This document shows positions 33,108 through 41,146 of a DNA stretch of 64,000 nt, piece after piece. Numbering within the stretch: the stretch's first letter is position 1; the number at the start of each line of letters is the position of its first letter. The notes beneath the pieces were generated by a model. That model ran no database searches. It worked only from the letters and a program-made list of their open reading frames with translations, and was not told the DNA's origin. Source of the stretch: Nitrospirota bacterium. Lineage in GTDB: Bacteria; Nitrospirota; Thermodesulfovibrionia; Thermodesulfovibrionales; Magnetobacteriaceae. The translations under genes and the position numbers were made by a program. The DNA lies in assembly GCA_015233015.1 (NCBI GenBank), contig JADFYO010000009.1, positions 1-64,000 of the forward strand, in the 5' to 3' direction.

Positions 33108-33884
33108 TCAACGAACTATGTCGTCCAAACCGATATAAAACACCTGGGGTTCGTTGCCGTATTCCGGCTTTAACACCATGACCCGGTGTGTGCTGATTAT
33201 CTTAAACACTTCGCTTGCCGGGTCGTTGAGCAGACCTATCTTCCTGGCCCCGAAGGAACACGCGTCCATGCAGGCCGTATTCATCCCTTTTTTAATCCTG
33301 TGGTAACAAAAAGTGCACTTGTCGGCAGTGTTGGTTATCGGGTGGAAAAAGCGGGCAAGATACGGACAGTTAGTTATACAGTATCCGCACCCTATGCACC
33401 ATCCACGGTCAACCAGCACTACGCCGTCGTCTGTCTTATACGTTGCCCCCACGGGGCATACCTGTACGCACGACGGTTTTTCACATTGATTGCAGAGCTT
33501 GGGAACAAAAAGCCCCTTTGCGACGTCGTCTTCGTTGATTTCCTTGCCCTGCGGGTCATTCTTCGTAAAACCGTATCTGGCTCCATGAGGAGAGTCGATT
33601 ATAACCTCCCCATCTTTAAGCTGAACATATCTCTCAACCCATGTCCTCTGGACCTCGGTATCGAAAGGTATCTCGTTTTCCAGCTTACAAGCCTTTGCGC
33701 ACATGCCGCAACCCACACATTTTGTCGTATCGACGACGAAGGCCCAACGCTTTTTTTCGCTGAACGGACGTATCAGCGAGGCTGCCGCCTCCGGCTTTAG
33801 TATCTCCAGAGCGCCTAACGGGATAACAGTGCCGCATACGGCCAAAAGCCCCATCTTTAAAAGTTCCCTTCGCGATAGATTCAT
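33108..33884 (-). CDS. Tat-exported 4x[4Fe-4S] protein, module 1
   Basis: The 258-residue protein begins with a twin-arginine signal (LSRRELLKMG). It has four full ferredoxin motifs: CVGCGMCAKAC, CNQCEKPSCVQVCP, CIGCGYCITNCPY, and CTFC with ACMDAC. It resembles PsrB/NrfC/DsrO-type electron-transfer subunits. I use the ATG at 33884 because AAGGAG lies eight bases upstream. The longer reading from 33950 would put 22 residues before the signal and run 53 bases into the cytochrome gene. Confidence 0.88.
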   Translation of the reverse strand: MNLSRRELLKMGLLAVCGTVIPLGALEILKPEAAASLIRPFSEKKRWAFVVDTTKCVGCGMCAKACKLENEIPFDTEVQRTWVERYVQLKDGEVIIDSPHGARYGFTKNDPQGKEINEDDVAKGLFVPKLCNQCEKPSCVQVCPVGATYKTDDGVVLVDRGWCIGCGYCITNCPYLARFFHPITNTADKCTFCYHRIKKGMNTACMDACSFGARKIGLLNDPASEVFKIISTHRVMVLKPEYGNEPQVFYIGLDDIVR

Positions 33885-33897
33885 TACATGTTCTCCT

Positions 33898-34434
33898 TTA
33901 TTTACCAGCGGTCTTAAAACCGGCCGAATGTACGTCATGGCACATAACACACTCTATGCCAGGGTTGTGTTTTGTCGGGTCGATCATCTTAAATTTAACT
34001 GTCTCTGCAGTCGTACCCTTTGTAATAACATAAGTCTGAGGTCTGTACGGAAGCTCGGCATGACAGCGCTTACACAACTCGCGCGAACGCTCTATGCCTA
34101 TTTCCAGGAGATAGCCAAAGTCATCTTTCAGATCGATCGGATGGCTTTTCTTTCCCGGCTCAAACATGGCGTGGCAGTTTTCGCACTGCACATGTTGATG
34201 TCCCGAATCCTTTATCTTATTGACCAGTTCTGAATGGCACTGCTGACAAAAATCCCTTCCTTTGTGCTTGACGGGAAAATTCTTCCACACCTCTTCACTG
34301 CTCAAACGGTGCCATTGGAACTTGTAATCACCGTTTTTTGCAACAAAGTCGGATGGGACGAATATCACCCGAAATACGATAATAGATATCATTACTGCTA
34401 ATACTACGAATAACGGTCTCCATGCATGGCTCAT
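33898..34434 (-). CDS. Membrane-anchored tetrahaem cytochrome c, module 1
   Basis: This 178-residue NapC/NrfH-like-sized protein has an N-terminal membrane anchor (residues 7-27) and four CxxCH haem sites (CQQCH, CENCH, CKRCH, CVMCH). It is the first gene of the six-gene leftward operon. Its ATG overlaps the stop of a six-codon leader frame by four bases, and the translation-start region is repeated three times upstream. Transcription should start near 34513 from a consensus promoter. Confidence 0.87.
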   Translation of the reverse strand: MSHAWRPLFVVLAVMISIIVFRVIFVPSDFVAKNGDYKFQWHRLSSEEVWKNFPVKHKGRDFCQQCHSELVNKIKDSGHQHVQCENCHAMFEPGKKSHPIDLKDDFGYLLEIGIERSRELCKRCHAELPYRPQTYVITKGTTAETVKFKMIDPTKHNPGIECVMCHDVHSAGFKTAGK

Positions 34435-34481
34435 TTTATCGCACCTCTCATCTTATAGCACCTCTCATTTTATCGCACCTT
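34431..34481 (-). repeat. Triplicated 17-bp translation-start repeat with two coupled minicistrons
   Basis: Three 17-base units, each reading GAGGTGCGATAAAATGA or a near copy on the minus strand, carry a ribosome site and an ATG. The first two ATGs (34468 and 34451) open six-codon frames, MRGAIR and MRGAIK, each ending in TGA that overlaps the next ATG (ATGA). The third ATG is the cytochrome start. The layout would allow stepwise re-initiation, or it could be a simple slippage expansion. Confidence 0.75.
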
Positions 34482-34519
34482 CCATCTTAAAATTATGCTC
34501 ATACTGTAAAATTAAGGCT

Positions 34520-34548
34520 ATTATAATACTTGCTTTGTGTGATGTCAA
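34520..34548 (-). promoter_or_regulatory. Consensus sigma-70 promoter of the leftward cytochrome/Fe-S/NrfD operon
   Basis: On the minus strand, TTGACA (34543-34548) and TATAAT (34520-34525) are both perfect hexamers and are separated by exactly 17 bases. Transcription would begin about 80 bases upstream of the cytochrome start. Confidence 0.8.
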
Positions 34549-34553
34549 TCACT
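34538..34553. promoter_or_regulatory. CRP/FNR-like palindrome over the -35 box
   Basis: TGTGATGTCAATCACT matches the CRP-type half-site pattern TGTGA-N6-TCACA at nine of ten positions, and its inner GTGAT-N4-ATCAC also resembles FNR-type sites. It overlaps the -35 hexamer of the leftward promoter, a position suited to repression of that promoter, while it sits about 105-120 bases upstream of the rightward promoter's -35 box. The regulator itself is not in the window. Confidence 0.6.
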
Positions 34554-34652
34554 TTTTTAAGCCGCATAAAAAAAATAATCGTTGCAGCTGGTACCCGCAG
34601 ACCCATCATTAATCGGTGTTTTTGTAAGCTAATAAAAAAAGCAAGAAACCAG

Positions 34653-34682
34653 TTGACATTGACGATAGCCCTGTGGTATAAC
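34653..34682 (+). promoter_or_regulatory. Promoter candidate for the two-CW/dsr direction
   Basis: TTGACA at 34653-34658 and TATAAC at 34677-34682 are separated by 18 bases on the plus strand. Transcription would begin near 34690, leaving a leader of about 210 bases before the two-CW gene. The leader (34690-34898) has no recognised RNA element. Confidence 0.55.
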
Positions 34683-34898
34683 CGAACGCATGGGATTTGA
34701 CGGCACTACTGGGAGGTTCGGCCGGCTGAGGATGAGCGCTTTGTACTGTTAATGTTTGGTTTCATCGACGTGCGGGACTGATTGAGGAGAAGAGATACCG
34801 CGATAAAGTCATTGCGGTAGATTTTTTCATGCCTGGTTTGTTCAGGTATAACCTGACATGGCAGGTGCGTCAAATACATGTGTGCCGGGAGTATGGTT

Positions 34899-35186
34899 AT
34901 GAAGAATTGTTGGGAAATCAAAGGATGCAGCGGTAGTTTGAGAGATTCGTGTGTTGTTTACATCGAGGGGATGGCACCCGTTACCGGTGGCGTCAATTGC
35001 TGGGATTATCTGAAGTGTGAGGAGACCAAGAGGAATAATTGTTGCGCATACCAGCAGAGGCGAGGCCAGGATTGCTGGAAAGTAACGAGTACTCTCTGTG
35101 AAGGTATTACGATATTAGAGTTTAAGGATAAAATGAAACTTTGCAGAAAATGCGAGTTTTTCGTTAAACATGCCAAAAAATCATAA
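34899..35186 (+). CDS. Two-CW domain cysteine-rich protein
   Basis: The 95-residue product has the paired Cys-Trp pattern of two-CW proteins: NCWEIKGC at the start, NCWDYLKC in the middle and DCWKV later, with eleven or more cysteines in all. Such modules probably bind a metal or a redox cofactor and often accompany chemosensory or respiratory genes in Nitrospirota and Deltaproteobacteria. GGGAG lies before the ATG at 34899, which I prefer over two upstream alternatives. Its place just ahead of the dsr genes suggests a link, but the role is not known. Confidence 0.7.
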   Translation: MKNCWEIKGCSGSLRDSCVVYIEGMAPVTGGVNCWDYLKCEETKRNNCCAYQQRRGQDCWKVTSTLCEGITILEFKDKMKLCRKCEFFVKHAKKS

Positions 35187-35418
35187 ATACTTTAGGGATA
35201 TCCAGATAAGGTTGATGGCAATCGAGGGAGGTGCGGAGCGGTTATAGTGCTTTAATGAGTATGCAGGCGGCCCTCCGGCTCAAAGCCGGTAAAGTGTGCA
35301 GGGCTGTGGAGTATATGCTGTTGGACCAAGGATACTGAACGGCGTTTTGGAGCTAAGGTGTTGTATTAAACTGGCTGGGCTTAACGAGCGGCGCATAGCT
35401 GGCCGTATGGAGAAGGAC
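35187..35418. other. Gap between the two-CW and RsbRD genes
   Basis: A 232-base stretch with no convincing gene. A 27-codon frame at about 35255 (MSMQAALRLKAGKVC...) follows a GGAGG-rich sequence, but I cannot support it as a gene. No terminator or strong promoter was seen. Confidence 0.35.
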
Positions 35419-35928
35419 ATGAAGCTGCATGATATATTGGTAAAAGAAAGCAGTAACATTTTAAATGGATGGTATAGTCTCATACTCAAGACATATCATC
35501 CTGACAGCGAAGTCTTTCTTGCCAAAAAGAACGACCCTTTCGCCAATCCTATAGGGCACAACATATCTGTATCCATAAAAGGGATACTGGAAGAGCTTCT
35601 GAACAACATGGTGCAAGAGCGTATCGTGGGTTTGTTAAACGATATTATCAGAATAAAGGCTGTCCAGGACTCTAACCCATCAGACGCAATTTCTCTCCTG
35701 TTTTTATTGAAGCAAACCCTGAGAGACGCGACAAAGGGATATATCGAAGGGGAACAGCTGTTCAGGGAATTATTGGCGTTTGAAGATAAAATAGACAGAC
35801 TAACCCTGCTTTCCTTTGACATCTTCATGAAGTGCCGTGAAGATATTTTCAATATTAAGGTTAATGAAATACGAAGAGGTGCCTTTATGTTTACAAAGAG
35901 AGCAAAGGTTGAAGACGATAAGCTGTAG
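35419..35928 (+). CDS. RsbRD N-terminal domain protein linked to dsr
   Basis: The 170-residue protein is almost entirely one RsbRD N-terminal domain, with the WYSLILKTYHPDSEVFL and DPFANPIGHNI segments typical of this non-haem globin-like fold. It lacks the STAS domain of true RsbR proteins. Genes for this single-domain form often precede dsrM in sulfur-metabolising bacteria. A sensory or assembly role for the Dsr membrane complex is plausible but unproven. I chose ATG 35419, with GGAG six bases upstream. 35407 is possible. Confidence 0.8.
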   Translation: MKLHDILVKESSNILNGWYSLILKTYHPDSEVFLAKKNDPFANPIGHNISVSIKGILEELLNNMVQERIVGLLNDIIRIKAVQDSNPSDAISLLFLLKQTLRDATKGYIEGEQLFRELLAFEDKIDRLTLLSFDIFMKCREDIFNIKVNEIRRGAFMFTKRAKVEDDKL

Positions 35929-35955
35929 CAATAAAATTGACAGGAGGTTGTCTTA

Positions 35956-36951
35956 ATGAAAATCTTACTTCCATTCCTTGGAGTGATGGGGCTTGTGATA
36001 GTTGCCTTTGTAGGTGTCGAGCTGTTAAACCTGCAATATCTCTTTGGAGTAATCATACCTTATGTTGCCTTTATCACCTTTATGGTGGGGGTTGCCCTGC
36101 GCGTATTAAAATGGGGCAAGTCGGCAGTTCCTTTTTGTATCCCAACCACGAGCGGACAGCAGAAATCCTTTTCATGGATCAAACACAACAGGTTTGATAA
36201 TCCCTCGAACAACCTTGAGGTTGTTGGCAGGATGGCCTTAGAAGTCTTACTTTTCCGCTCTCTGTTCAGTAACACAGCCAGCAGTCTTAAAAAAGAGGAA
36301 GGAGACCTCGTACATGGCTCGAGCAAATGGCTCTGGATAGCCGGCCTTGCGTTTCACTGGTCGTTTTTCATTTTAGTGTTCAGGCATTTGAGGCTGTTTA
36401 TCGACCCCATTCCACCGATGCTTTATCTGGTTGACAGTCTGGATGGCCTTATGCAGGTTGGCGTACCGGTATTGTATTGGACAGGACTGATTTTCCTGAT
36501 TTCAGCTACATATCTGTTTATCAGGAGAGCCGTTATCCCGCAGGTACGTTATTTGTCTCTGCCTAACGATCATTTCCCTCTGCTGCTGCTTATCGTTATT
36601 GCTCTGACGGGGCTGGTCATGAGGTACTTCATAAAGGTAGATATCATCTATGTAAAAGACCTTACCATCGGGCTTTTCAAACTGAACCCGGTTATTTCGC
36701 ACCACCTGGGGCTGATATTCTACATTCACCTGTTCATGGTAAGCGTTTTGTTAATTTATTTCCCGTTCAGCAAGCTAATGCATGCAGCCGGCGTATTTCT
36801 AAGCCCTACACGAAATATGCCAAACAACAGTCGTAGGATTAGGCACATAAACCCGTGGAACTATCCTGTCAAAGTGCATTCTTATGAAGAGTATGAGGAT
36901 GATTTCAGGGAAAAAATGAAGGGTGTCGGCATCCCTGTAGAGAAGGAGTAG
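35956..36951 (+). CDS. dsrM: DsrM, cytochrome b-type subunit of DsrMKJOP
   Basis: DsrM is the NarI-like dihaem cytochrome b subunit that links menaquinone to DsrK. The 331-residue protein has about six membrane helices with conserved histidines (FHWSFFILVFRHLRLF and HHLGLIFYIHLF) that can hold two b-haems. GACAGGAGG lies before the ATG. It begins the dsrMKJOP operon and is two bases away from dsrK. Confidence 0.92.
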   Translation: MKILLPFLGVMGLVIVAFVGVELLNLQYLFGVIIPYVAFITFMVGVALRVLKWGKSAVPFCIPTTSGQQKSFSWIKHNRFDNPSNNLEVVGRMALEVLLFRSLFSNTASSLKKEEGDLVHGSSKWLWIAGLAFHWSFFILVFRHLRLFIDPIPPMLYLVDSLDGLMQVGVPVLYWTGLIFLISATYLFIRRAVIPQVRYLSLPNDHFPLLLLIVIALTGLVMRYFIKVDIIYVKDLTIGLFKLNPVISHHLGLIFYIHLFMVSVLLIYFPFSKLMHAAGVFLSPTRNMPNNSRRIRHINPWNYPVKVHSYEEYEDDFREKMKGVGIPVEKE

Positions 36952-36953
36952 AT

Positions 36954-38585
36954 ATGTCAAATTCAAAACCAGATGAATTGTCTCAGATAAACTACATGCC
37001 TCCGGATGAAGACTGGATGGATACCGCGGTGCATATGAAAAAAGGTATGTACTGCCATGGCGCCAACGAAAACAGTCTTAAAACGGTTGGATTCCCAAAC
37101 CCAAGACAGTGGTCGTCGTCTGAAACAAATTGGAAGCTGCCTGAGAACTGGCAGGAAATTGTAATAAAGGGAATGGCTGAAAGACTTGAAAAATACCGTT
37201 CGTTTCATATCTTTATGGATATATGCGTAAGATGTGGAGCGTGTGCCGACAAATGCCATTTCTTTCTCGGTACGGGAGACCCCAAAAACATGCCCGTCCT
37301 GAGGGCAGAGCTTCTAAGGTCAATCTATCGCAGGGAATTCACAAAGGCCGGCAGGATACTTGGAAGGTTTGCCGGGGCCAGAGAACTCACCGAGGAAGTA
37401 CTAAAGGAATGGTGGTATTATTTCTTTCAGTGCACGGAGTGCCGCAGGTGTTCGGTGTTTTGTCCTTATGGCATAGATACCGCCGAAATTACAATGATTG
37501 CCCGCGAGCTTCTTAACCTCCTGGGCCTGAACATCGAGTGGATAGCAGGTCCGGTGGCCAACTGCTATATGAAGGGTAACCATCTGGGCCTTGAACCTCA
37601 CACCATAAAAAGCAGCATGGAGTTTTTGGTAGATGAGATTGAGGAACTGACCGGCGTCAAAGTAGAGCCAACTTTTAACAGAAAGGGCGCTGAGATATTA
37701 TTTGTCACCCCATCGGGAGACCTCTTCGCCGACCCGGGAACCTATACGTGTATGGGCTATCTGATGCTGTTTCACGAGTTAGGCTTAGATTACACATGGA
37801 GCACATATGCGTCTGAGGGCGGTAATTTTGGTTCGTTCACATCGAACGAGATGGGCAAGAGGCTCAACTCCAAGATATATGCCGAGGCAAAGAGATTGGG
37901 CGTAAAATGGATACTTGGCGGTGAGTGTGGCCACATGTGGAGAGTACTGAACCAGTATATGGACACATGGAACGGGCCGGCTGATTTTCTCGAGGCTCCG
38001 GTTTCTCCGATAACCGGTACCAAATTTGAAAATGCAGCTTCCACAAAAATGGTTCATATATCGGAATTTACGGCTGATCTGTTAAAACATGACAGGCTTG
38101 AGATTGATCCCTCGAGAAACGACCACTATAAGGTAACCTATCACGACTCCTGCAACACATCGAGGGGGATGGGACTCTTAGAGGAACCCCGCTACATAAT
38201 AAATAAGGTATGCAAAAACTTCTTTGAGATGCCGGAAAACACAATCCGTGAGAAAACTTTCTGCTGCGGCAGCGGCTCAGGCCTCAATGCCTCTGAAAAC
38301 ATGGAGCTGCGCCTGAGAGGCGGCTTCCCGCGGGCAAACGCCGTAAAGTATGTACATAATAAATTCGGCGTGGATATGCTTGCCTGTATATGCGCGATTG
38401 ACAGGGCGGCTCTGACCAGCCTGATGGACTACTGGGTGCCTGGGGTCAGGGTAATTGGGGTTACAGAACTCTTAGCTAATGCCATGAAGATGAAAGGAGA
38501 AAACGACAGGCAAACAGACCTAAGGGGCGACCCTCTGGCAGGAGCAGACGACGGAGAAGCTAAGGAGGATAGTGAAGATGCCTGA
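36954..38585 (+). CDS. dsrK: DsrK, HdrD-like Fe-S subunit of DsrMKJOP
   Basis: DsrK is the cytoplasm-facing catalytic subunit thought to reduce or oxidise the DsrC trisulfide or disulfide. The 543-residue protein has two ferredoxin motifs (CVRCGACADKCH near 91-102 and CTECRRCSVFCPYG near 160) and the C-terminal heterodisulfide-reductase CCG region, with YHDSCNTSRGMG and TFCCGSGSGLN supplying ligands of the non-cubane cluster. The last codons overlap dsrJ. The acidic tail (DDGEAKEDSEDA) is unusual. dsrC and dsrAB are not in the window. Confidence 0.93.
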   Translation: MSNSKPDELSQINYMPPDEDWMDTAVHMKKGMYCHGANENSLKTVGFPNPRQWSSSETNWKLPENWQEIVIKGMAERLEKYRSFHIFMDICVRCGACADKCHFFLGTGDPKNMPVLRAELLRSIYRREFTKAGRILGRFAGARELTEEVLKEWWYYFFQCTECRRCSVFCPYGIDTAEITMIARELLNLLGLNIEWIAGPVANCYMKGNHLGLEPHTIKSSMEFLVDEIEELTGVKVEPTFNRKGAEILFVTPSGDLFADPGTYTCMGYLMLFHELGLDYTWSTYASEGGNFGSFTSNEMGKRLNSKIYAEAKRLGVKWILGGECGHMWRVLNQYMDTWNGPADFLEAPVSPITGTKFENAASTKMVHISEFTADLLKHDRLEIDPSRNDHYKVTYHDSCNTSRGMGLLEEPRYIINKVCKNFFEMPENTIREKTFCCGSGSGLNASENMELRLRGGFPRANAVKYVHNKFGVDMLACICAIDRAALTSLMDYWVPGVRVIGVTELLANAMKMKGENDRQTDLRGDPLAGADDGEAKEDSEDA

Positions 38586-38976
38586 CAAGGGTAAGATAAT
38601 CTATTTGTTAGTTATCTTTATTGCAATTGCCGCCTTTCCATTTATCTATAACAGTTTGGCGACCCCTGTAGATATGAAGATAAAGCTGAATACACCTGTT
38701 ATAGACAGTATGAAAGTTAAGCAGTGCATAGTTCCAAAAGAAGAAATGAGGCGTGGCCACATGAAGATTTTAAACAGATGGCGCGATGAGGTGGTACGTG
38801 AAAGCAGTAGAGACTTTGGCATGATTGACGGCGTAATGTATGAAAAGAGCCTTCAAAGGACATGCATGCATTGTCACTCAAACAAGAGTGAGTTTTGTGA
38901 CAGATGCCACGCATATGCCTCTGTGGATATTTATTGCTGGGATTGTCATCTGGCGCCAAAGGAGAACAAGCCATGA
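38578..38976 (+). CDS. dsrJ: DsrJ, trihaem cytochrome c of DsrMKJOP
   Basis: The 132-residue protein has one N-terminal membrane anchor (residues 8-28) and three CxxCH sites (CMHCH, CDRCH, CWDCH), matching DsrJ, whose haems show unusual His/Met/Cys ligation in characterised complexes. AAGGAGG lies nine bases before ATG 38578. A GTG at 38572 is the alternative. It overlaps dsrK by eight bases and dsrO by four. Confidence 0.92.
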   Translation: MPDKGKIIYLLVIFIAIAAFPFIYNSLATPVDMKIKLNTPVIDSMKVKQCIVPKEEMRRGHMKILNRWRDEVVRESSRDFGMIDGVMYEKSLQRTCMHCHSNKSEFCDRCHAYASVDIYCWDCHLAPKENKP

Positions 38977-39803
38977 CGATAGATAGAAGACAGTTTTTAA
39001 AAGCGGCAGGGGTGGCAGGGATTTTAGGTCTTTTGAGTTCGCCTTTGTTTAAAGTTTTTGCCCCTGGTGAGCTTGAAGCCTCGGAAGAATTAAAAGAAGG
39101 CGGAACATTATCTGCCCTGCCCTTATCTGCCCAGAGGTGGTCAATGGTGGTAGATATGAAGGCTTTTCCATCTGTGGAGAGTTACAACAAATGTATCGAT
39201 GCGTGTAACTATACGCATAATATACCAAAGATGGACACTGAAAATCATGAGATCAAATGGATATGGCCAGAGAAATACGAGCATGCCTTTCCGGATAGTT
39301 ACGACACCTATTTATCGGAGAACATAGAGGCGATGACTTTTCTAGTCCTGTGCAACCACTGTGACAACCCTCCGTGCGTTAGGGTATGTCCCACGAAGGC
39401 AACATTTAAGCGGAGCGATGGCATAGTCGCTATGGATTATCACCGCTGCATAGGATGCAGATTTTGTATGGCCGCGTGCCCGTACGGCGCAAGGAGTTTT
39501 AACTGGAGAGATCCCCGTTTATTTTTAAAAAACATTAACCCGCTTTATCCTACAAGGACGAAGGGTGTGGTTGAGAAGTGCAATTTCTGCGCAGACAGAT
39601 TGTACAGAGGCGAGCAGCCTGCCTGCGTTGAGGTGTCAGGCGGGGGACTTGTATTTGGAGACCTGAAGGATAAGAACTCTAATGTCAGGAATATTCTCCG
39701 CTCCAAATTCGCTATCACGCGCAAACCTGACAGAGGTACGCTCCCCCGGGTCTATTACATTATTGGTGGACATACCAGTACCACAGGGTGTGTTCCAGAG
39801 TGA
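38973..39803 (+). CDS. dsrO: DsrO, periplasmic Fe-S subunit of DsrMKJOP
   Basis: The 276-residue protein starts with a twin-arginine signal (DRRQFLKAAG). Motifs II and III are complete (CNHCDNPPCVRVCP and CIGCRFCMAACPYG). Motif I keeps only its last two cysteines (KCIDAC), and motif IV has lost its final cysteine (ACVEVSG). In the DMSO-reductase B-subunit fold the three missing residues are ligands of the same cluster, so this DsrO probably holds three [4Fe-4S] clusters. AAAGGAG precedes the ATG, which overlaps the dsrJ stop (ATGA). Confidence 0.92.
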   Translation: MTIDRRQFLKAAGVAGILGLLSSPLFKVFAPGELEASEELKEGGTLSALPLSAQRWSMVVDMKAFPSVESYNKCIDACNYTHNIPKMDTENHEIKWIWPEKYEHAFPDSYDTYLSENIEAMTFLVLCNHCDNPPCVRVCPTKATFKRSDGIVAMDYHRCIGCRFCMAACPYGARSFNWRDPRLFLKNINPLYPTRTKGVVEKCNFCADRLYRGEQPACVEVSGGGLVFGDLKDKNSNVRNILRSKFAITRKPDRGTLPRVYYIIGGHTSTTGCVPE

Positions 39804-39848
39804 TGAGGTACGCTTCATTGAGTCTATTACTAATTAGGAGGCAGCTAA

Positions 39849-41006
39849 ATGATTGAAAAGGCGCTATCAGGCAGCAAATTTTATTGGGCTTGGATGAGCT
39901 TCTTGCTGGTAGTAATATTAGTAGGGGTTTCCGCCTACGTCAGACAGTTCCACTATGGCTTAGGTATAACTGGTATGAGCAGGGACGTTTCATGGGGTTT
40001 TTATATATCCCAATTCACCTTTTTTGTAGGCGTGGCAGCGTCGGCGGTTATGGTCGTAATGCCATACTATCTGCATGACTTCAAGAGATTCGGAAGAATC
40101 ACGATATTAGGTGAATTTCTGGCGATCCCGGCAGTCGTAATGTGTATGCTTTTTATTTCTGTTGACATGGGGCAGCCAACACGAATCCTGAACGTTATCC
40201 TATACTCCACCCCTAACTCTATAATGTTCTGGGATATGGTGGCCCTAAGCGGCTATCTGATGATTAATGTCCTCGTTGGTTGGACAACATTGAGTGCTCA
40301 ACACAGGTTAATCCAACCGCCAAAGTGGGTCAAACCTCTGACATACTTATCTATACCATGGGCATTCAGCATACATACCGTTACGGCCTTTCTGTATTCC
40401 GGGTTACCGGCAAGGCACTTTTGGCTGTCGGCGATTATGGCGGCACGATTTCTCTCTTCCGCCTTTGCCAGCGGGCCGGCCTTTCTGATAATACTTTGTC
40501 TTGTAATTAAGAGGATAACAAAATTCAACCCGGGCGACAGGGCAATAAACAGTCTGGTAACGATTGTGACTTATGCCTTGATTGTAAACATATTCTTTGT
40601 AGGATTAGAGCTGTTTACTGCCCTCTATAGTCAGGTTCCCGGCCATATGCAGACATTTCAGTATCTCTATTTTGGTCTCGAGGGACATGGGAAGATGATA
40701 CATTTGATGTGGTTTTCGACTTTTTTAGCCCTAATGGCCGTTATACTGCTGATAGTACCTGCTACACGGGCAAACCAGATAACACTGCTCATCGCTTGTG
40801 CGTCAGTGCATGTATCGCTGTGGGTTGATAAGGGATTTGGCTTTGTTATAGGTGGTTTTGTGCCAAACCCGCTTGAAAAGGTTACCGAGTATTGGCCAAC
40901 GTTAAATGAGTTATTGGTAACTACGGGTATCTGGTCAATAGGTTTGTTGATCCTGACAGCCTTATATAAAATTGCTATATCGGTAAAGATTGAAATCGAG
41001 GCTTAG
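39849..41006 (+). CDS. dsrP: DsrP, NrfD-type quinone-interacting subunit of DsrMKJOP
   Basis: The 385-residue NrfD-family protein has about ten membrane helices. It exchanges electrons between the menaquinone pool and DsrO/DsrJ. The segments VSWGFYISQFTFFVGVAAS and SIPWAFSIHTVTAFLYSG are shared with the DsrP-like protein at 28989-30224. TAGGAGG lies before the ATG. It ends the operon, followed by a strong hairpin at 41050-41082. Confidence 0.92.
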   Translation: MIEKALSGSKFYWAWMSFLLVVILVGVSAYVRQFHYGLGITGMSRDVSWGFYISQFTFFVGVAASAVMVVMPYYLHDFKRFGRITILGEFLAIPAVVMCMLFISVDMGQPTRILNVILYSTPNSIMFWDMVALSGYLMINVLVGWTTLSAQHRLIQPPKWVKPLTYLSIPWAFSIHTVTAFLYSGLPARHFWLSAIMAARFLSSAFASGPAFLIILCLVIKRITKFNPGDRAINSLVTIVTYALIVNIFFVGLELFTALYSQVPGHMQTFQYLYFGLEGHGKMIHLMWFSTFLALMAVILLIVPATRANQITLLIACASVHVSLWVDKGFGFVIGGFVPNPLEKVTEYWPTLNELLVTTGIWSIGLLILTALYKIAISVKIEIEA

Positions 41007-41049
41007 ACAGAGCCTCGCTTTCAGCGCCTGATATTACAAGTTGCAGTCG

Positions 41050-41082
41050 ATGCGCGATGGTGCCTCCGGTGCCATCGCGCAT
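41050..41082. terminator. Strong hairpin between convergent dsrP and chemoreceptor genes
   Basis: ATGCGCGATGG pairs with CCATCGCGCAT, and the inner bases extend the stem to about 15 pairs including two wobble pairs, around a TCC loop. An outer pair AGTTGCAG/CTGCAACT (41038-41045 and 41104-41111) may extend it. There is no T-tract, so it is only a probable terminator or 3'-end stabiliser. Confidence 0.55.
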
Positions 41083-41146
41083 ATAGCTTCACAGGGCACG
41101 AAGCTGCAACTATATCATTGCGCGTTTTTTCGCCTTATATCAATAG

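Noticed and set aside
34690-34898. The long leader before the two-CW gene as a possible riboswitch or leader-peptide region.
   Set aside because: A 20-codon frame (MGFDGTTGRFGRLRMSALYC) exists, but it has no ribosome site, and no stable alternative hairpins or known riboswitch core were seen.
35255-35340. A 27-codon frame (MSMQAALRLKAGKVC...) before the RsbRD gene, preceded by a GGAGG-rich stretch.
   Set aside because: It is short, the ribosome site is far from the start, no family is recognised, and the frame stops before any overlap with the next gene.
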